Source: a virus
DNA length: 64,000 nt
Virus record (IMG/VR): IMGVR_UViG_3300035698_012128
Location: 30,672-94,671 of that record
Direction: 5' to 3' (one strand)
Below the pieces are notes generated by a model, which searched no databases, had not been told where the DNA came from, and worked only from the letters and a program-made list of their open reading frames with translations. How positions within the stretch are numbered: the first letter of the stretch is position 1; every line of letters begins with the position of its first letter. The position numbers and the translations under genes were made by a program. Of this stretch, positions 7,968-14,183 are shown piece by piece.

Positions 7968-8055
7968 AGAGGGCTGGCAGAACTGGCACAATTGCACTAG
8001 TCTTGAAAACTAGAGACCGGTAAACGGTTTATGGGTTCGAATCCCATGCCCTCTT
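7968..8055 (+). tRNA. tRNA-Ser (UGA)
   Basis: Acceptor AGAGGGC/GCCCTCT, anticodon loop CTTGAAA (UGA), long variable arm, T arm ATGGG-TTCGAAT-CCCAT. First tRNA of the main island. Confidence 0.9.
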
Positions 8056-8061
8056 CAATAA

Positions 8062-8132
8062 TGCCTTGTAGTGTAACGGCAGCACGCGTGGATTTGGCCC
8101 TCGCAGCATGGGTTCGAATCCCGTCAAGGTAT
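8062..8132 (+). tRNA. tRNA-Gln (UUG)
   Basis: Acceptor TGCCTTG/CAAGGTA, anticodon loop ATTTGGC (UUG), T arm ATGGG-TTCGAAT-CCCGT. The anticodon stem has one mismatch. Confidence 0.85.
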
Positions 8133-8133
8133 C

Positions 8134-8282
8134 TAAGTAGTAGAACAACTGATAGTTCAGCTTGCTAACAGATAAATTAAATTATAAGTCTGGTAAACAG
8201 GTTCAAAGTAGTTGAGAGAGGTTTAATATCAATAGTACGTAAATTCAACTTTGTGGTGTAGGTTTGAGTCCTACCTACTTAA
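8134..8282 (+). ncRNA. 149-nt tRNA-like RNA
   Basis: The ends form a perfect tRNA acceptor (TAAGTAG/CTACTTA) and a T arm (GTAGG-TTTGAGT-CCTAC). A GAAC/GTTC D-like stem follows the acceptor. In place of an anticodon arm there are about 100 bases with at least two further hairpins (CAGA/TCTG, and CAAA plus GTTGA pairing with TCAAC plus TTTG). No clean anticodon arm is seen. It could be a tRNA-like structured RNA or a tRNA interrupted by an insertion. Confidence 0.6.
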
Positions 8283-8302
8283 AACATTAATTAAAAACAA
8301 TT

Positions 8303-8623
8303 ATGGCATTAGATTTAGAAGTACTAAGAAAAAAACTAGATGATGCTTTAGTATCAGAAACAAAAGAGAGTTTTGAAAAATGGTTCGAAAAAACTAGAAT
8401 TGAAACTACTGAAAAAGATGTATTGAACCGTAACTACCATTTTCATATAGATGGTAATAAGTTAATTATCCAAAATTATTCTTATATGGATAGTGGGTGG
8501 TATGTAGAAGTAGATAGAAAAAAAGTATCGTTATATGAAGTATGGGAGGGTAATAAACCTCAAAAATACGGTGATTACGATACCATTTTAGAAGCTTTAA
8601 AAGATACGGTTAATTTAAGTTAA
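8303..8623 (+). CDS. Hypothetical protein inside the tRNA island
   Basis: 106 residues. The helical N-terminus (LRKKLDDALVSETKESFEKWFEK) is followed by a beta-rich part (HFHIDGNKLIIQNYSYMDSGWYVEV). No family recognised. It is the first protein gene among the tRNAs and probably shares their transcript. Confidence 0.6.
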   Translation: MALDLEVLRKKLDDALVSETKESFEKWFEKTRIETTEKDVLNRNYHFHIDGNKLIIQNYSYMDSGWYVEVDRKKVSLYEVWEGNKPQKYGDYDTILEALKDTVNLS

Positions 8624-8672
8624 GTTATGAATAGTTTACTAAACTTCTATTGAAAATAAAAAGTTTAAAATT

Positions 8673-8751
8673 CGGAATGTAGAGGAGTCAGGTTTATCTC
8701 GTCTGCTTTGGGAGCAGAAGCACGTGGGTTCAAATCCCGCCATTCCGACCA
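8673..8751 (+). tRNA. tRNA-Pro (UGG)
   Basis: Acceptor CGGAATG/CATTCCG, anticodon loop TTTGGGA (UGG), T arm GTGGG-TTCAAAT-CCCGC. An ACCA tail is encoded at 8748-8751. Confidence 0.9.
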
Positions 8752-8757
8752 AAAAAT

Positions 8758-8833
8758 GCCTTCGTAACTCAGTTGGTTTCAGAGTACCGTGCTTTTAACA
8801 CGGGAGTCGGGAGTTCGAATCTCTCCGGGGGCA
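8758..8833 (+). tRNA. tRNA-Lys (UUU)
   Basis: Acceptor GCCTTCG/CGGGGGC with G-U pairs, D stem ACTC/GAGT, anticodon loop CTTTTAA (UUU) on a perfect stem CCGTG/CACGG, T loop TTCGAAT. Confidence 0.9.
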
Positions 8834-8896
8834 CTAAAGTAGTATACGTTATGAGTCAAACAAACTTCACAGTAAATGAGATTAAAGAGTTAAAAT

Positions 8897-8971
8897 GCTC
8901 CCATAGCTCAGTTGGTATAGAGCGCTGATTTTACACGTCAGAGGTCACAGATTCGAATTCTGTTGGGAGTA
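8897..8971 (+). tRNA. tRNA-Val (UAC)
   Basis: Acceptor GCTCCCA/TGGGAGT, D stem GCTC/GAGC, anticodon loop TTTACAC (UAC), T arm ACAGA-TTCGAAT-TCTGT. Confidence 0.9.
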
Positions 8972-9047
8972 CGAGGCGGAACGAAAACCGAAAGAAAGAA
9001 ACAGGAAAAACTTCGTGAGTTGTGTATCTCATTAAAAATCCACAAAT

Positions 9048-9131
9048 GCCAGAGTTAAGCAGGTGGTGTGCTTAGTAGACTGTAAATCTATACTCATTGT
9101 GAGATTGGGGGTTCGATTCCCTTCTCTGGTA
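9048..9131 (+). tRNA. tRNA-Tyr (GUA)
   Basis: Acceptor GCCAGAG/CTCTGGT, D stem AAGC/GCTT, anticodon loop CTGTAAA (GUA), and a long variable arm as expected for bacterial tRNA-Tyr. Confidence 0.9.
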
Positions 9132-9149
9132 CTAAAACATATACAAAAC

Positions 9150-9218
9150 GGGATAGATTCTTCGGAGAAACCAGATCTGTAAAATCTCACCTAGTAGGTT
9201 CGATGCCTGCCTATCCCA
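9150..9218 (+). tRNA. Degenerate tRNA with GUA anticodon
   Basis: Perfect acceptor GGGATAG/CTATCCC and T arm GTAGG-TTCGATG-CCTGC, with anticodon loop CTGTAAA (GUA). The D arm is reduced to TTCT-TCGG-AGAA, the anticodon stem has four pairs and there is no long variable arm. A second Tyr-type or decayed tRNA, 69 nt. Confidence 0.5.
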
Positions 9219-9224
9219 CTAAAT

Positions 9225-9296
9225 TCCTCTCTCATATAATGGTAATTATTCCTAACTGTTAATTAGGCTATCGTGGTTCGAGTCCACGGAGGGGAG
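9225..9296 (+). tRNA. tRNA-Asn (GUU)
   Basis: Acceptor TCCTCTC/GAGGGGA, anticodon stem CCTAA/TTAGG with loop CTGTTAA (GUU), T arm CGTGG-TTCGAGT-CCACG. Confidence 0.9.
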
Positions 9297-9305
9297 CAAT
9301 TAAAC

Positions 9306-9379
9306 AGACATATAGCTCAGTTGGTTAGAGCACCTGGCTGATAACCAGGTTGTCGTGGGTTCAATTCCCCCTATGTCTA
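9306..9379 (+). tRNA. tRNA-Ile (GAU)
   Basis: Acceptor AGACATA/TATGTCT, D stem GCTC/GAGC, anticodon stem CCTGG/CCAGG with loop CTGATAA (GAU). Confidence 0.9.
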
Positions 9380-9404
9380 CAAAAATCATGGATATAACTA
9401 TATA

Positions 9405-9449
9405 ACGACAATACTAGTTATTGGATTATTCGAATATATTTATTGTTGT
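9405..9449 (+). ncRNA. Small stem-loop candidate
   Basis: ACGACAATA pairs with TATTGTTGT (9 bp, one G-U) around a 27-base AT-rich interior, just after tRNA-Ile. It could be a processing or termination structure, or chance in AT-rich DNA. Confidence 0.3.
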
Positions 9450-9466
9450 AATAAGTTAAAAAATTT

Positions 9467-9500
9467 AAAAGTTTCTTATTATATTTAATTAATTAGTAAA
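9467..9500 (+). promoter_or_regulatory. Phage promoter motif
   Basis: AAAAGTTTCTTATTATATTT then AATTAATTAGTAAA, about 17 bases before a small membrane-protein ORF and upstream of tRNA-Met. Confidence 0.6.
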
Positions 9501-9516
9501 AAATAAAAAAATAGTA

Positions 9517-9621
9517 ATGAGAAGACATATGTTAAAACATAAAACATTTTATTTATCTACACTTGTAACAATAGTGTTAGGTGTAGTAGCCAGAGGTGAG
9601 GTTTGGATTTGGCTAATGTAA
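9517..9621 (+). CDS. 34-residue single-span membrane peptide
   Basis: ATG at 9517 follows a promoter motif. The product has a basic N-terminus (MRRHMLKHK) and one hydrophobic segment (LSTLVTIVLGVVA). A small membrane peptide is likely; role unknown. Confidence 0.45.
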   Translation: MRRHMLKHKTFYLSTLVTIVLGVVARGEVWIWLM

Positions 9622-9629
9622 ATATAAAT

Positions 9630-9703
9630 CGACCCTTAGCTCAGTTGGTAGTAGCATCTCACTCATAATGAGAAGGTCACGAGTTCGATTCTCGTAGGGT
9701 CAA
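9630..9703 (+). tRNA. tRNA-Met (CAU)
   Basis: Anticodon stem TCTCA/TGAGA with loop CTCATAA (CAU), T arm ACGAG-TTCGATT-CTCGT. The acceptor CGACCCT/AGGGTCA has a C1-A72 mismatch, a feature of bacterial initiators, but the stem lacks the initiator's three G-C pairs. Probably the elongator. Confidence 0.8.
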
Positions 9704-9725
9704 CTAAAAGTAATGTATTAATTAT

Positions 9726-9914
9726 ATGTCCGAAAGTTTAGAAAATAAAGTACCTATACCTAGTATTCCCAAAGATGTCTTAGTTTTTGCCGAATGGGTC
9801 GATATTAACTGTATACGCGCTTGGAAACATGAGTGGACGTATAAAGGTGATAACTATAGTAAAAGGTATAGTACACAGGAAATATACAGTATATGGTTGG
9901 TAGTGAGGAGATAA
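9726..9914 (+). CDS. Small hypothetical protein
   Basis: 62 residues, tryptophan- and tyrosine-rich (FAEWVDINCIRAWKHEW). Its end overlaps the next gene by 22 bases. No family recognised. Confidence 0.5.
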   Translation: MSESLENKVPIPSIPKDVLVFAEWVDINCIRAWKHEWTYKGDNYSKRYSTQEIYSIWLVVRR

Positions 9915-10126
9915 CTAAAAAGTATAGTATGGAGGAAGTAATAATATACAGGTTTCAATTAGAATCAATACGAGATGCCTTGCAACTCACCAAGAGAATA
10001 ATGGTAGAAAGAGAAAAAAATACCGGAGAAAGTTGTTTTGACAGGGATGTTAAACAGTCATTGATCTGGTCAGAAAATGCATTGAACGGGAAAAAAGATG
10101 AAATAGTAGGAAGGTTTAATAAATAG
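9893..10126 (+). CDS. Small helical hypothetical protein
   Basis: 77 residues, predicted mostly helical (EEVIIYRFQLESIRDALQLTKRIMVEREK). A later start is possible because the first seven codons overlap the preceding gene. Unknown function. Confidence 0.5.
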   Translation: MVGSEEITKKYSMEEVIIYRFQLESIRDALQLTKRIMVEREKNTGESCFDRDVKQSLIWSENALNGKKDEIVGRFNK

Positions 10127-10137
10127 TCTTATATATA

Positions 10138-10431
10138 ATGAAAAAGATAATACTAAGTATAGTTTATCCTATCTGGTTTTTCTTCGCCAAAACCTGGTTG
10201 GGAGGTCTAGTAATGATACCTATAGTTATTATGCCTGTACCTACAGTAGTAAGTGTAGTATGTCCTGAGTCGATACCTACCAGTAAAGAGGCAGCTGAAG
10301 GACTAGGTTATATAGTAACTCTAGTAGCATTTATATGTGCTATACCTGTAGCAGGTCTTTTGATGGATTTATCAGATAGGATGGAAGATGAGTATAAAAA
10401 ACTAAATTATAGAACTAGGACAAGTTTTTAA
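10138..10431 (+). CDS. Two-span membrane protein
   Basis: 97 residues with hydrophobic stretches at about 5-37 and 56-76 and a short charged tail. Size and topology fit small phage membrane proteins such as holin or superinfection-exclusion types, but nothing decides between them. Confidence 0.55.
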   Translation: MKKIILSIVYPIWFFFAKTWLGGLVMIPIVIMPVPTVVSVVCPESIPTSKEAAEGLGYIVTLVAFICAIPVAGLLMDLSDRMEDEYKKLNYRTRTSF

Positions 10432-10458
10432 TTAAAATATGAAAAAGAATTAGAATAA

Positions 10459-10544
10459 AGAGGGTTACCTAAGCGGTCGAAAGGAACAGTTTGCTAAACT
10501 GTAGTTGAGAAATTGGCTCATGGGTTCGAATCCCATACCCTCTT
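10459..10544 (+). tRNA. tRNA-Ser (GCU)
   Basis: Acceptor AGAGGGT/ACCCTCT, anticodon stem ACAGT/ACTGT with loop TTGCTAA (GCU), long variable arm, T arm ATGGG-TTCGAAT-CCCAT. Confidence 0.92.
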
Positions 10545-10552
10545 CTTAAGAT

Positions 10553-10628
10553 GTTACGTATAGCTTAATCGGATAAAAGCGCCTGATTGTGGTTCAGGCA
10601 GATGCGAGTTCGAATCTCGTTACGTACC
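10553..10628 (+). tRNA. tRNA-His (GUG)
   Basis: Anticodon stem CCTGA/TCAGG with loop TTGTGGT (GUG). An extra 5' G can pair with C73, the His identity element. The next acceptor pair is a T-C mismatch. Confidence 0.85.
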
Positions 10629-10638
10629 AAAAATAACC

Positions 10639-10684
10639 TCGTAACAAAGGTTCCTTCTGTTAGGAGAAGTTTAGGATGTTACGA
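10639..10684 (+). ncRNA. 46-nt stem-loop between tRNAs
   Basis: TCGTAAC pairs perfectly with GTTACGA, with an inner TCCT/AGGA hairpin. It sits between tRNA-His and tRNA-Leu and has no T arm. It may be a small RNA or a processing spacer. Confidence 0.4.
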
Positions 10685-10687
10685 AAT

Positions 10688-10772
10688 GCCGGCATGGTGG
10701 AATGGCAGTCACGATAGGTTTAAGCCCTATTGATCAGTAATGGTCGTCCGAGTTCGAGTCTCGGTGTCGGTA
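10688..10772 (+). tRNA. tRNA-Leu (UAA)
   Basis: Acceptor GCCGGCA/TGTCGGT, anticodon stem ATAGG/CCTAT with loop TTTAAGC (UAA), long variable arm, T arm CCGAG-TTCGAGT-CTCGG. Confidence 0.92.
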
Positions 10773-10787
10773 CTAAATAGTAAAAAT

Positions 10788-10859
10788 ATCTTTATAGTTC
10801 AATGGATAGAACACTTAACTACGGATTAAGAGATGTGGGTTCGAATCCTACTAAGGATA
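10788..10859 (+). tRNA. tRNA-Arg (ACG)
   Basis: Acceptor ATCTTTA/TAAGGAT, D stem GTTC/GAAC, anticodon stem CTTAA/TTAAG with loop CTACGGA (ACG, read as ICG if the host deaminates A34). Confidence 0.9.
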
Positions 10860-10881
10860 CGGAAAATATATATTTATTGGT

Positions 10882-11280
10882 ATGAATAAAAAAAGAATGC
10901 AGGAACTGGCAGGTATTAAAGAAATTGATACTATAGATTCTAATGGTGATATTATATATGATATAACTGATGAATATGCAGAGTGGGATTTTAGTGAGAT
11001 AGAAACACTTAAAGTGACATATCGTGGGGAAGATGAAGAAGTAGATGATGGACTTTGGAATGATGATTCACATAGTATAGAAATAGAGATTAGTGATATA
11101 AAAGATGTATATAACAACCCTACACTAAAACCTCACAAACTTAAGGTTTATGATGGTTATGTAATAATAGACAAGAGGCTTGCATATACCATCCTAGATT
11201 CACATTATGGTAATTATCCAGATGATGAACCTTCATTGAATGAAATAAAATTAAATGAATCAATTATAAATTGTGATTAA
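10882..11280 (+). CDS. Acidic hypothetical protein
   Basis: 132 residues, strongly acidic, with a helical N-terminus (MNKKRMQELAGIKEID) and beta-rich middle. The opening resembles N-termini of many phage structural or scaffold-associated proteins but that is weak. Encoded between tRNA-Arg genes. Confidence 0.55.
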   Translation: MNKKRMQELAGIKEIDTIDSNGDIIYDITDEYAEWDFSEIETLKVTYRGEDEEVDDGLWNDDSHSIEIEISDIKDVYNNPTLKPHKLKVYDGYVIIDKRLAYTILDSHYGNYPDDEPSLNEIKLNESIINCD

Positions 11281-11287
11281 TAAACAT

Positions 11288-11361
11288 GCCTGCGTAGCTC
11301 AACTGGACAGAGCGTTGCACTTCTAATGCAAAGGTTTTGGGTTCGACTCCCAGCGCGGGTA
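11288..11361 (+). tRNA. tRNA-Arg (UCU)
   Basis: Acceptor GCCTGCG/CGCGGGT, D stem GCTC/GAGC, anticodon stem TTGCA/TGCAA with loop CTTCTAA (UCU). Confidence 0.92.
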
Positions 11362-11363
11362 CT

Positions 11364-11481
11364 AATGAGATACAGCTTTTAGCGAAGCGATGGTAGTTCG
11401 GGGAGGATGGTGTTGCGTCACTCGGCATGGTCGATCGGTTATACAAGAGTAAGCACACCTGAGTATAAACTGTATCTCATT
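11364..11481 (+). ncRNA. 118-nt structured RNA with a 12-bp terminal stem
   Basis: AATGAGATACAG (11364-11375) pairs perfectly with CTGTATCTCATT (11470-11481). Inside, GGTG-TGC pairs with GCA-CACC around a single-base bulge. It has neither T arm nor anticodon and no ORF. It lies between tRNA-Arg and tRNA-Phe. This is much stronger pairing than expected by chance; function unknown. Comparable in size and place to the stable RNAs of the T4 tRNA cluster. Confidence 0.65.
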
Positions 11482-11488
11482 TTTAACT

Positions 11489-11561
11489 GGTAATGTAGCT
11501 CAGAGCGTAGAGCACTGGATTGAAGTCCCAGGTGTCGGCGGTTCAATCCCGCCCTTTACCA
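11489..11561 (+). tRNA. tRNA-Phe (GAA)
   Basis: Anticodon loop TTGAAGT (GAA), D stem GCTC/GAGC, T arm GGCGG-TTCAATC-CCGCC, acceptor GGTAATG/CTTTACC with one T-T mismatch. One mismatch also closes the anticodon loop. Confidence 0.85.
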
Positions 11562-11647
11562 CTAGAATTTTTTATATATTTAATATATACTATTTATTAT
11601 GGTATAACAATGTTATATTTATGCAAGGACATTAATATAATATTAGA

Positions 11648-12292
11648 ATGAACAGTATGAATTGGGATTTAATAATAACAGGACTAGGATCTGCATTAGC
11701 TGCTATATTGGCTTCATTTCTTGTTTTTAAGGGAAATGAAAGAAAACAACACAGTAGCGAATTCCAGGAATTGATGGATCGGTACAAGTTGATGGTAGAT
11801 AAATTAGAAGCAAAGGTAGATTCTTTAAGTGCTGAAATGGAAGAAGTTAGAAAAGAAAAAGTAGAACAAAATCTATTAATTCTAAACTTAAAAAATCAAT
11901 TATTAATATTTGAGAGTTCCCATGTAGATATACCTTTACCAATGTGGATGAAAGATGTAAATGGAAAAATGATATTTGTAAATAGTTTCTATGAAGACCA
12001 ATTATTAATACCTAGAGGTTACAATACTCGAGATTATATAGGTTTTACTGATCATGCCGTATGGCCTAAAGAAACCGCAGATCAATATTCAACTAATGAT
12101 AAAAGAGTCCTTAAAACTAAAAGATCTCATAGAACCATAGAAAGTTTTGAAGAATCAGATGGTGTGTTATTATTTATGGATGTACTTAAATATCCTAGAA
12201 TGCTGAATAGAAACGTAATAGGGGTTAGTGGAATTATATTAAGAACATCATATAATAAGATAGATTTAAATATAGATTTAAAGATAAATTAA
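11648..12292 (+). CDS. Membrane-anchored coiled-coil PAS-like protein
   Basis: 214 residues. One transmembrane segment (about 8-27), a coiled coil (about 35-90), then a PAS-like domain (PLPMWMKDVNGKMIFVNSFY, about 98 onward; GFTDHAVWPKETADQY; VIGVSGII). The helix-coiled coil-sensor order is unusual for a phage protein. It could be a holin-like or spanin-like lysis protein with a sensor, or an effector at the host membrane. No catalytic output domain is present. Confidence 0.6.
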   Translation: MNSMNWDLIITGLGSALAAILASFLVFKGNERKQHSSEFQELMDRYKLMVDKLEAKVDSLSAEMEEVRKEKVEQNLLILNLKNQLLIFESSHVDIPLPMWMKDVNGKMIFVNSFYEDQLLIPRGYNTRDYIGFTDHAVWPKETADQYSTNDKRVLKTKRSHRTIESFEESDGVLLFMDVLKYPRMLNRNVIGVSGIILRTSYNKIDLNIDLKIN

Positions 12293-12320
12293 GTTTCCAT
12301 ATTATATTTAGTTATTAAAG
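12291..12320 (+). promoter_or_regulatory. Phage promoter motif (weak)
   Basis: AAGTTTCCATATTATATTTA then GTTATTAAAG, seven bases before the RNase H-like gene. Confidence 0.45.
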
Positions 12321-12326
12321 TTAGTT

Positions 12327-12827
12327 ATGAGAGTTTATAAAAATGTAGGTGGAGAAGTTATATCAGTGGTTGATTATACCACCGATATTGTTAAAAAACA
12401 CCCAAATGTAGAAATTCACATAGGTACAGACTCACAAAATATTAGAGTAAGTAAAAATAGGGAGGAAAGAAAACAAACTAGGGGGAGAAAGAAAAAAGTA
12501 TCTAAATATGCTATAGTAATAGCTTTCAGATATAGTACTAGGGGAGTACATTATATTTATACTACCGATTCATTTCCTAGGATAAAAGATAGATATGCTC
12601 GATTATATAAAGAAGCTGTTTTAACAATAGAGGAAGCTGAATGGTTTTCTAATAAAATGCCATCAATAAAAACTCAACTAGATTTTGATTTTAACGAAGA
12701 TGAAAAATACTTTTCACAAAGATTAGTTGATATTTCTAAAGGTTGGGCCACTGGATTGGGATACGAAGTTAATATGAAACCAAATAATCAAATTGCGACT
12801 AAAGCAGCAGATAAACACTGTAAATAA
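12327..12827 (+). CDS. RNase H-like (YkuK/DUF458-type) protein
   Basis: 166 residues resembling the YkuK family of predicted RNase H-fold nucleases. EIHIGTDSQN (about 30) gives the first strand with an acidic residue. DFDFNEDEKYFSQRLVDISKGWATGLGY and KPNNQIATKAADKHCK are family-like C-terminal landmarks. Activity is predicted only. In a tRNA island it might act on RNA. Confidence 0.6.
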   Translation: MRVYKNVGGEVISVVDYTTDIVKKHPNVEIHIGTDSQNIRVSKNREERKQTRGRKKKVSKYAIVIAFRYSTRGVHYIYTTDSFPRIKDRYARLYKEAVLTIEEAEWFSNKMPSIKTQLDFDFNEDEKYFSQRLVDISKGWATGLGYEVNMKPNNQIATKAADKHCK

Positions 12828-13018
12828 TGAGAATAGAAACTAATGAGTCAGGTGATATAAATTTAACTGAAGTTTATAATCCCGTTTTACTCACAACTAA
12901 TAGTGGGGAAAAATTGATGGTGGTAATGAGAGATTCTGGATTCGAAGTGTGTTATAATGATCAATACTTTTCATTGAATGAAAATAAAATAAGAAGATTA
13001 AGATTCACGTCCGTGTGA
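12827..13018 (+). CDS. Small hypothetical protein overlapping tRNA-Cys
   Basis: 63 residues, beta-rich, starting on the last base of the previous stop. The final codons and TGA (13016-13018) lie inside the 5' part of the tRNA-Cys gene, so processing of the tRNA would cut this mRNA's 3' end. Confidence 0.55.
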   Translation: MRIETNESGDINLTEVYNPVLLTTNSGEKLMVVMRDSGFEVCYNDQYFSLNENKIRRLRFTSV

Positions 13019-13081
13019 CTCGATTGGATAGGTGGATGGCTGCAAACCATCATGAAGCAGGTTCGATTCCTGCCGCGGACT
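13009..13081 (+). tRNA. tRNA-Cys (GCA)
   Basis: Acceptor GTCCGTG/CGCGGAC, anticodon stem GATGG/CCATC with loop CTGCAAA (GCA), T arm GCAGG-TTCGATT-CCTGC. Overlaps the end of a CDS by 10 bases. Confidence 0.9.
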
Positions 13082-13099
13082 CTAAATTAAATAACAGTT

Positions 13100-13417
13100 A
13101 TGAGAAGTATAGTAGAAGAATTATTTGGGAATAAAGGTAAGATGTTATCACTGTCAAAAAACACTTACCGTAGTAATTACCCTCAAGATTTGATAGTATT
13201 TAATGGTAACATCTGTACATCAGAAAAGAAACTATGGTATGGGGATTTAAATATAACCAAATCATTTGAACTATTAGGAAAATTATCAGAACACCTTGGT
13301 GAAACTATATATGTACTACGTGAAATGGACGCTAGATTTGAAAATGAAAATAATCCATTGATCGATAAATTTGTTTTAAAGATGGAGGTTGATGGTAGGA
13401 GTAAAGTAAACTCTTAG
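13100..13417 (+). CDS. Hypothetical protein
   Basis: 105 residues, mixed alpha/beta, with no recognised motif. It sits between tRNA-Cys and a promoter motif. Confidence 0.55.
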   Translation: MRSIVEELFGNKGKMLSLSKNTYRSNYPQDLIVFNGNICTSEKKLWYGDLNITKSFELLGKLSEHLGETIYVLREMDARFENENNPLIDKFVLKMEVDGRSKVNS

Positions 13418-13447
13418 ATAAAATAAATTATAAATATTTTTTAGTTT

Positions 13448-13480
13448 AAAGTTTCGTTTATATATTTATATATAGTAAAA
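13448..13480 (+). promoter_or_regulatory. Phage promoter motif for second tRNA block
   Basis: AAAGTTTCGTTTATATATTT then ATATATAGTAAAA, ending four bases before tRNA-Leu(UAG). Confidence 0.6.
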
Positions 13481-13483
13481 TTA

Positions 13484-13557
13484 GCCCGATTGGTGGAATT
13501 GGCAGACACGCTCGGTTTAGGACCGAGATGTTACGAGTTCGAGTCTCGTATTGGGTA
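13484..13557 (+). tRNA. tRNA-Leu (UAG), short variable loop
   Basis: Acceptor GCCCGAT/ATTGGGT, anticodon stem CTCGG/CCGAG with loop TTTAGGA (UAG), T arm ACGAG-TTCGAGT-CTCGT. The variable region is only ATGTT, whereas bacterial tRNA-Leu normally has a long variable arm. Confidence 0.85.
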
Positions 13558-13558
13558 C

Positions 13559-13706
13559 AAGAAAGTAGTATAGTATATGCGCAAAAGGTCGCAAGTCGGG
13601 AAAAGGGATAGAACTGAAACCGCTTAATGAAAATTAAGGACAGGAAAACGTACGAGAGCCCGATGTTTTGACCCTATCCAGCCTCTAAAAACTAGACTAC
13701 TATCTT
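13559..13706 (+). ncRNA. 148-nt structured RNA with possible pseudoknot
   Basis: AAGA-A-AGTAGT (13559-13569) pairs with ACTACT-A-TCTT (13696-13706). Inside are TGCG/CGCA, a GAAA tetraloop hairpin CTTAAT-GAAA-ATTAAG, and two helices TCGGG/CCCGA and GGATAG/CTATCC whose order makes them cross, a pseudoknot. It is not a tRNA and has no ORF. No known class recognised. It lies between tRNA-Leu and tRNA-Thr. Confidence 0.65.
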
Positions 13707-13710
13707 AATT

Positions 13711-13784
13711 GCCTCCATAGCTCAGTAGGTCAGAGCGTTTCATTTGTAATGAAGTTGTCGTCGGTTCGATTCCGGCTGGAGGCT
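13711..13784 (+). tRNA. tRNA-Thr (UGU)
   Basis: Acceptor GCCTCCA/TGGAGGC, D stem GCTC/GAGC, anticodon stem TTTCA/TGAAG with loop TTTGTAA (UGU). Confidence 0.92.
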
Positions 13785-13790
13785 CTAGAG

Positions 13791-13864
13791 TATTGGTGAT
13801 GTAGCGTAAGAGTTAAGAACAAGGTTACGCAGTGCCCTTAAACTGTTCACAAAATACACTAATA
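13791..13864 (+). ncRNA. 74-nt structured RNA
   Basis: TATTGGTG pairs with CACTAATA (8 bp, one G-U). Inside, GCGTAA pairs with TTACGC. It has tRNA length but no T or anticodon arm. It fills the gap between tRNA-Thr and tRNA-Gly. Confidence 0.45.
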
Positions 13865-13865
13865 A

Positions 13866-13937
13866 GCGGGTGTAGCTCAGAGGCAGAGCGCTAGTTTTCC
13901 AAACTGGAAGTCGAGATTTCAAAACTCTCCATCCGCT
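13866..13937 (+). tRNA. tRNA-Gly (UCC)
   Basis: Acceptor GCGGGTG/CATCCGC, D stem GCTC/GAGC, anticodon stem CTAGT/ACTGG with loop TTTCCAA (UCC). The T loop TTCAAAA is slightly atypical. Confidence 0.88.
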
Positions 13938-13943
13938 CAATTT

Positions 13944-14016
13944 GTTCGGTTCGTCTAGTGGCTTAGGATAACTGTCTTTCCAACAGTTGACACGGGTTCG
14001 ATTCCCGTACCGAATA
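13944..14016 (+). tRNA. tRNA-Glu (UUC)
   Basis: Acceptor GTTCGGT/ACCGAAT, anticodon stem ACTGT/ACAGT with loop CTTTCCA (UUC), T arm ACGGG-TTCGATT-CCCGT. Confidence 0.9.
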
Positions 14017-14035
14017 CAAAAAAATTAGGATTTCA

Positions 14036-14069
14036 ATAGTTTCTTTAGTATATTAGATTAATGAAAAAA
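14036..14069 (+). promoter_or_regulatory. Phage promoter motif
   Basis: ATAGTTTCTTTAGTATATTA then GATTAATGAAAAA, upstream of tRNA-Ala. Confidence 0.55.
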
Positions 14070-14098
14070 ATTGATGTTTTAAATATTAATTTTATAAT

Positions 14099-14171
14099 GG
14101 GGTTGTAGCTAAATTGGCTTAGCACCTGCTTTGCAAGCAGAAGTATATGGGTTCAAGTCCCATCTTCTCCA
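14099..14171 (+). tRNA. tRNA-Ala (UGC)
   Basis: Anticodon stem CCTGC/GCAGA with loop TTTGCAA (UGC). The acceptor GGGGTTG/CTTCTCC keeps the G3-U70 pair that marks tRNA-Ala but has two T-T mismatches. Confidence 0.85.
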
Positions 14172-14183
14172 CTTTTGTAGTAT

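Noticed and set aside
11264-11458. Minus-strand frame containing LGVEPKTFALEVQ
   Set aside because: This is the antisense of tRNA-Arg and the adjacent structured RNA; such peptides are a known false product of reverse-strand tRNA reading.
13559-13706. Hammerhead or RNase P RNA identity
   Set aside because: No CTGATGA/GAAA hammerhead core and no RNase P conserved blocks are visible.
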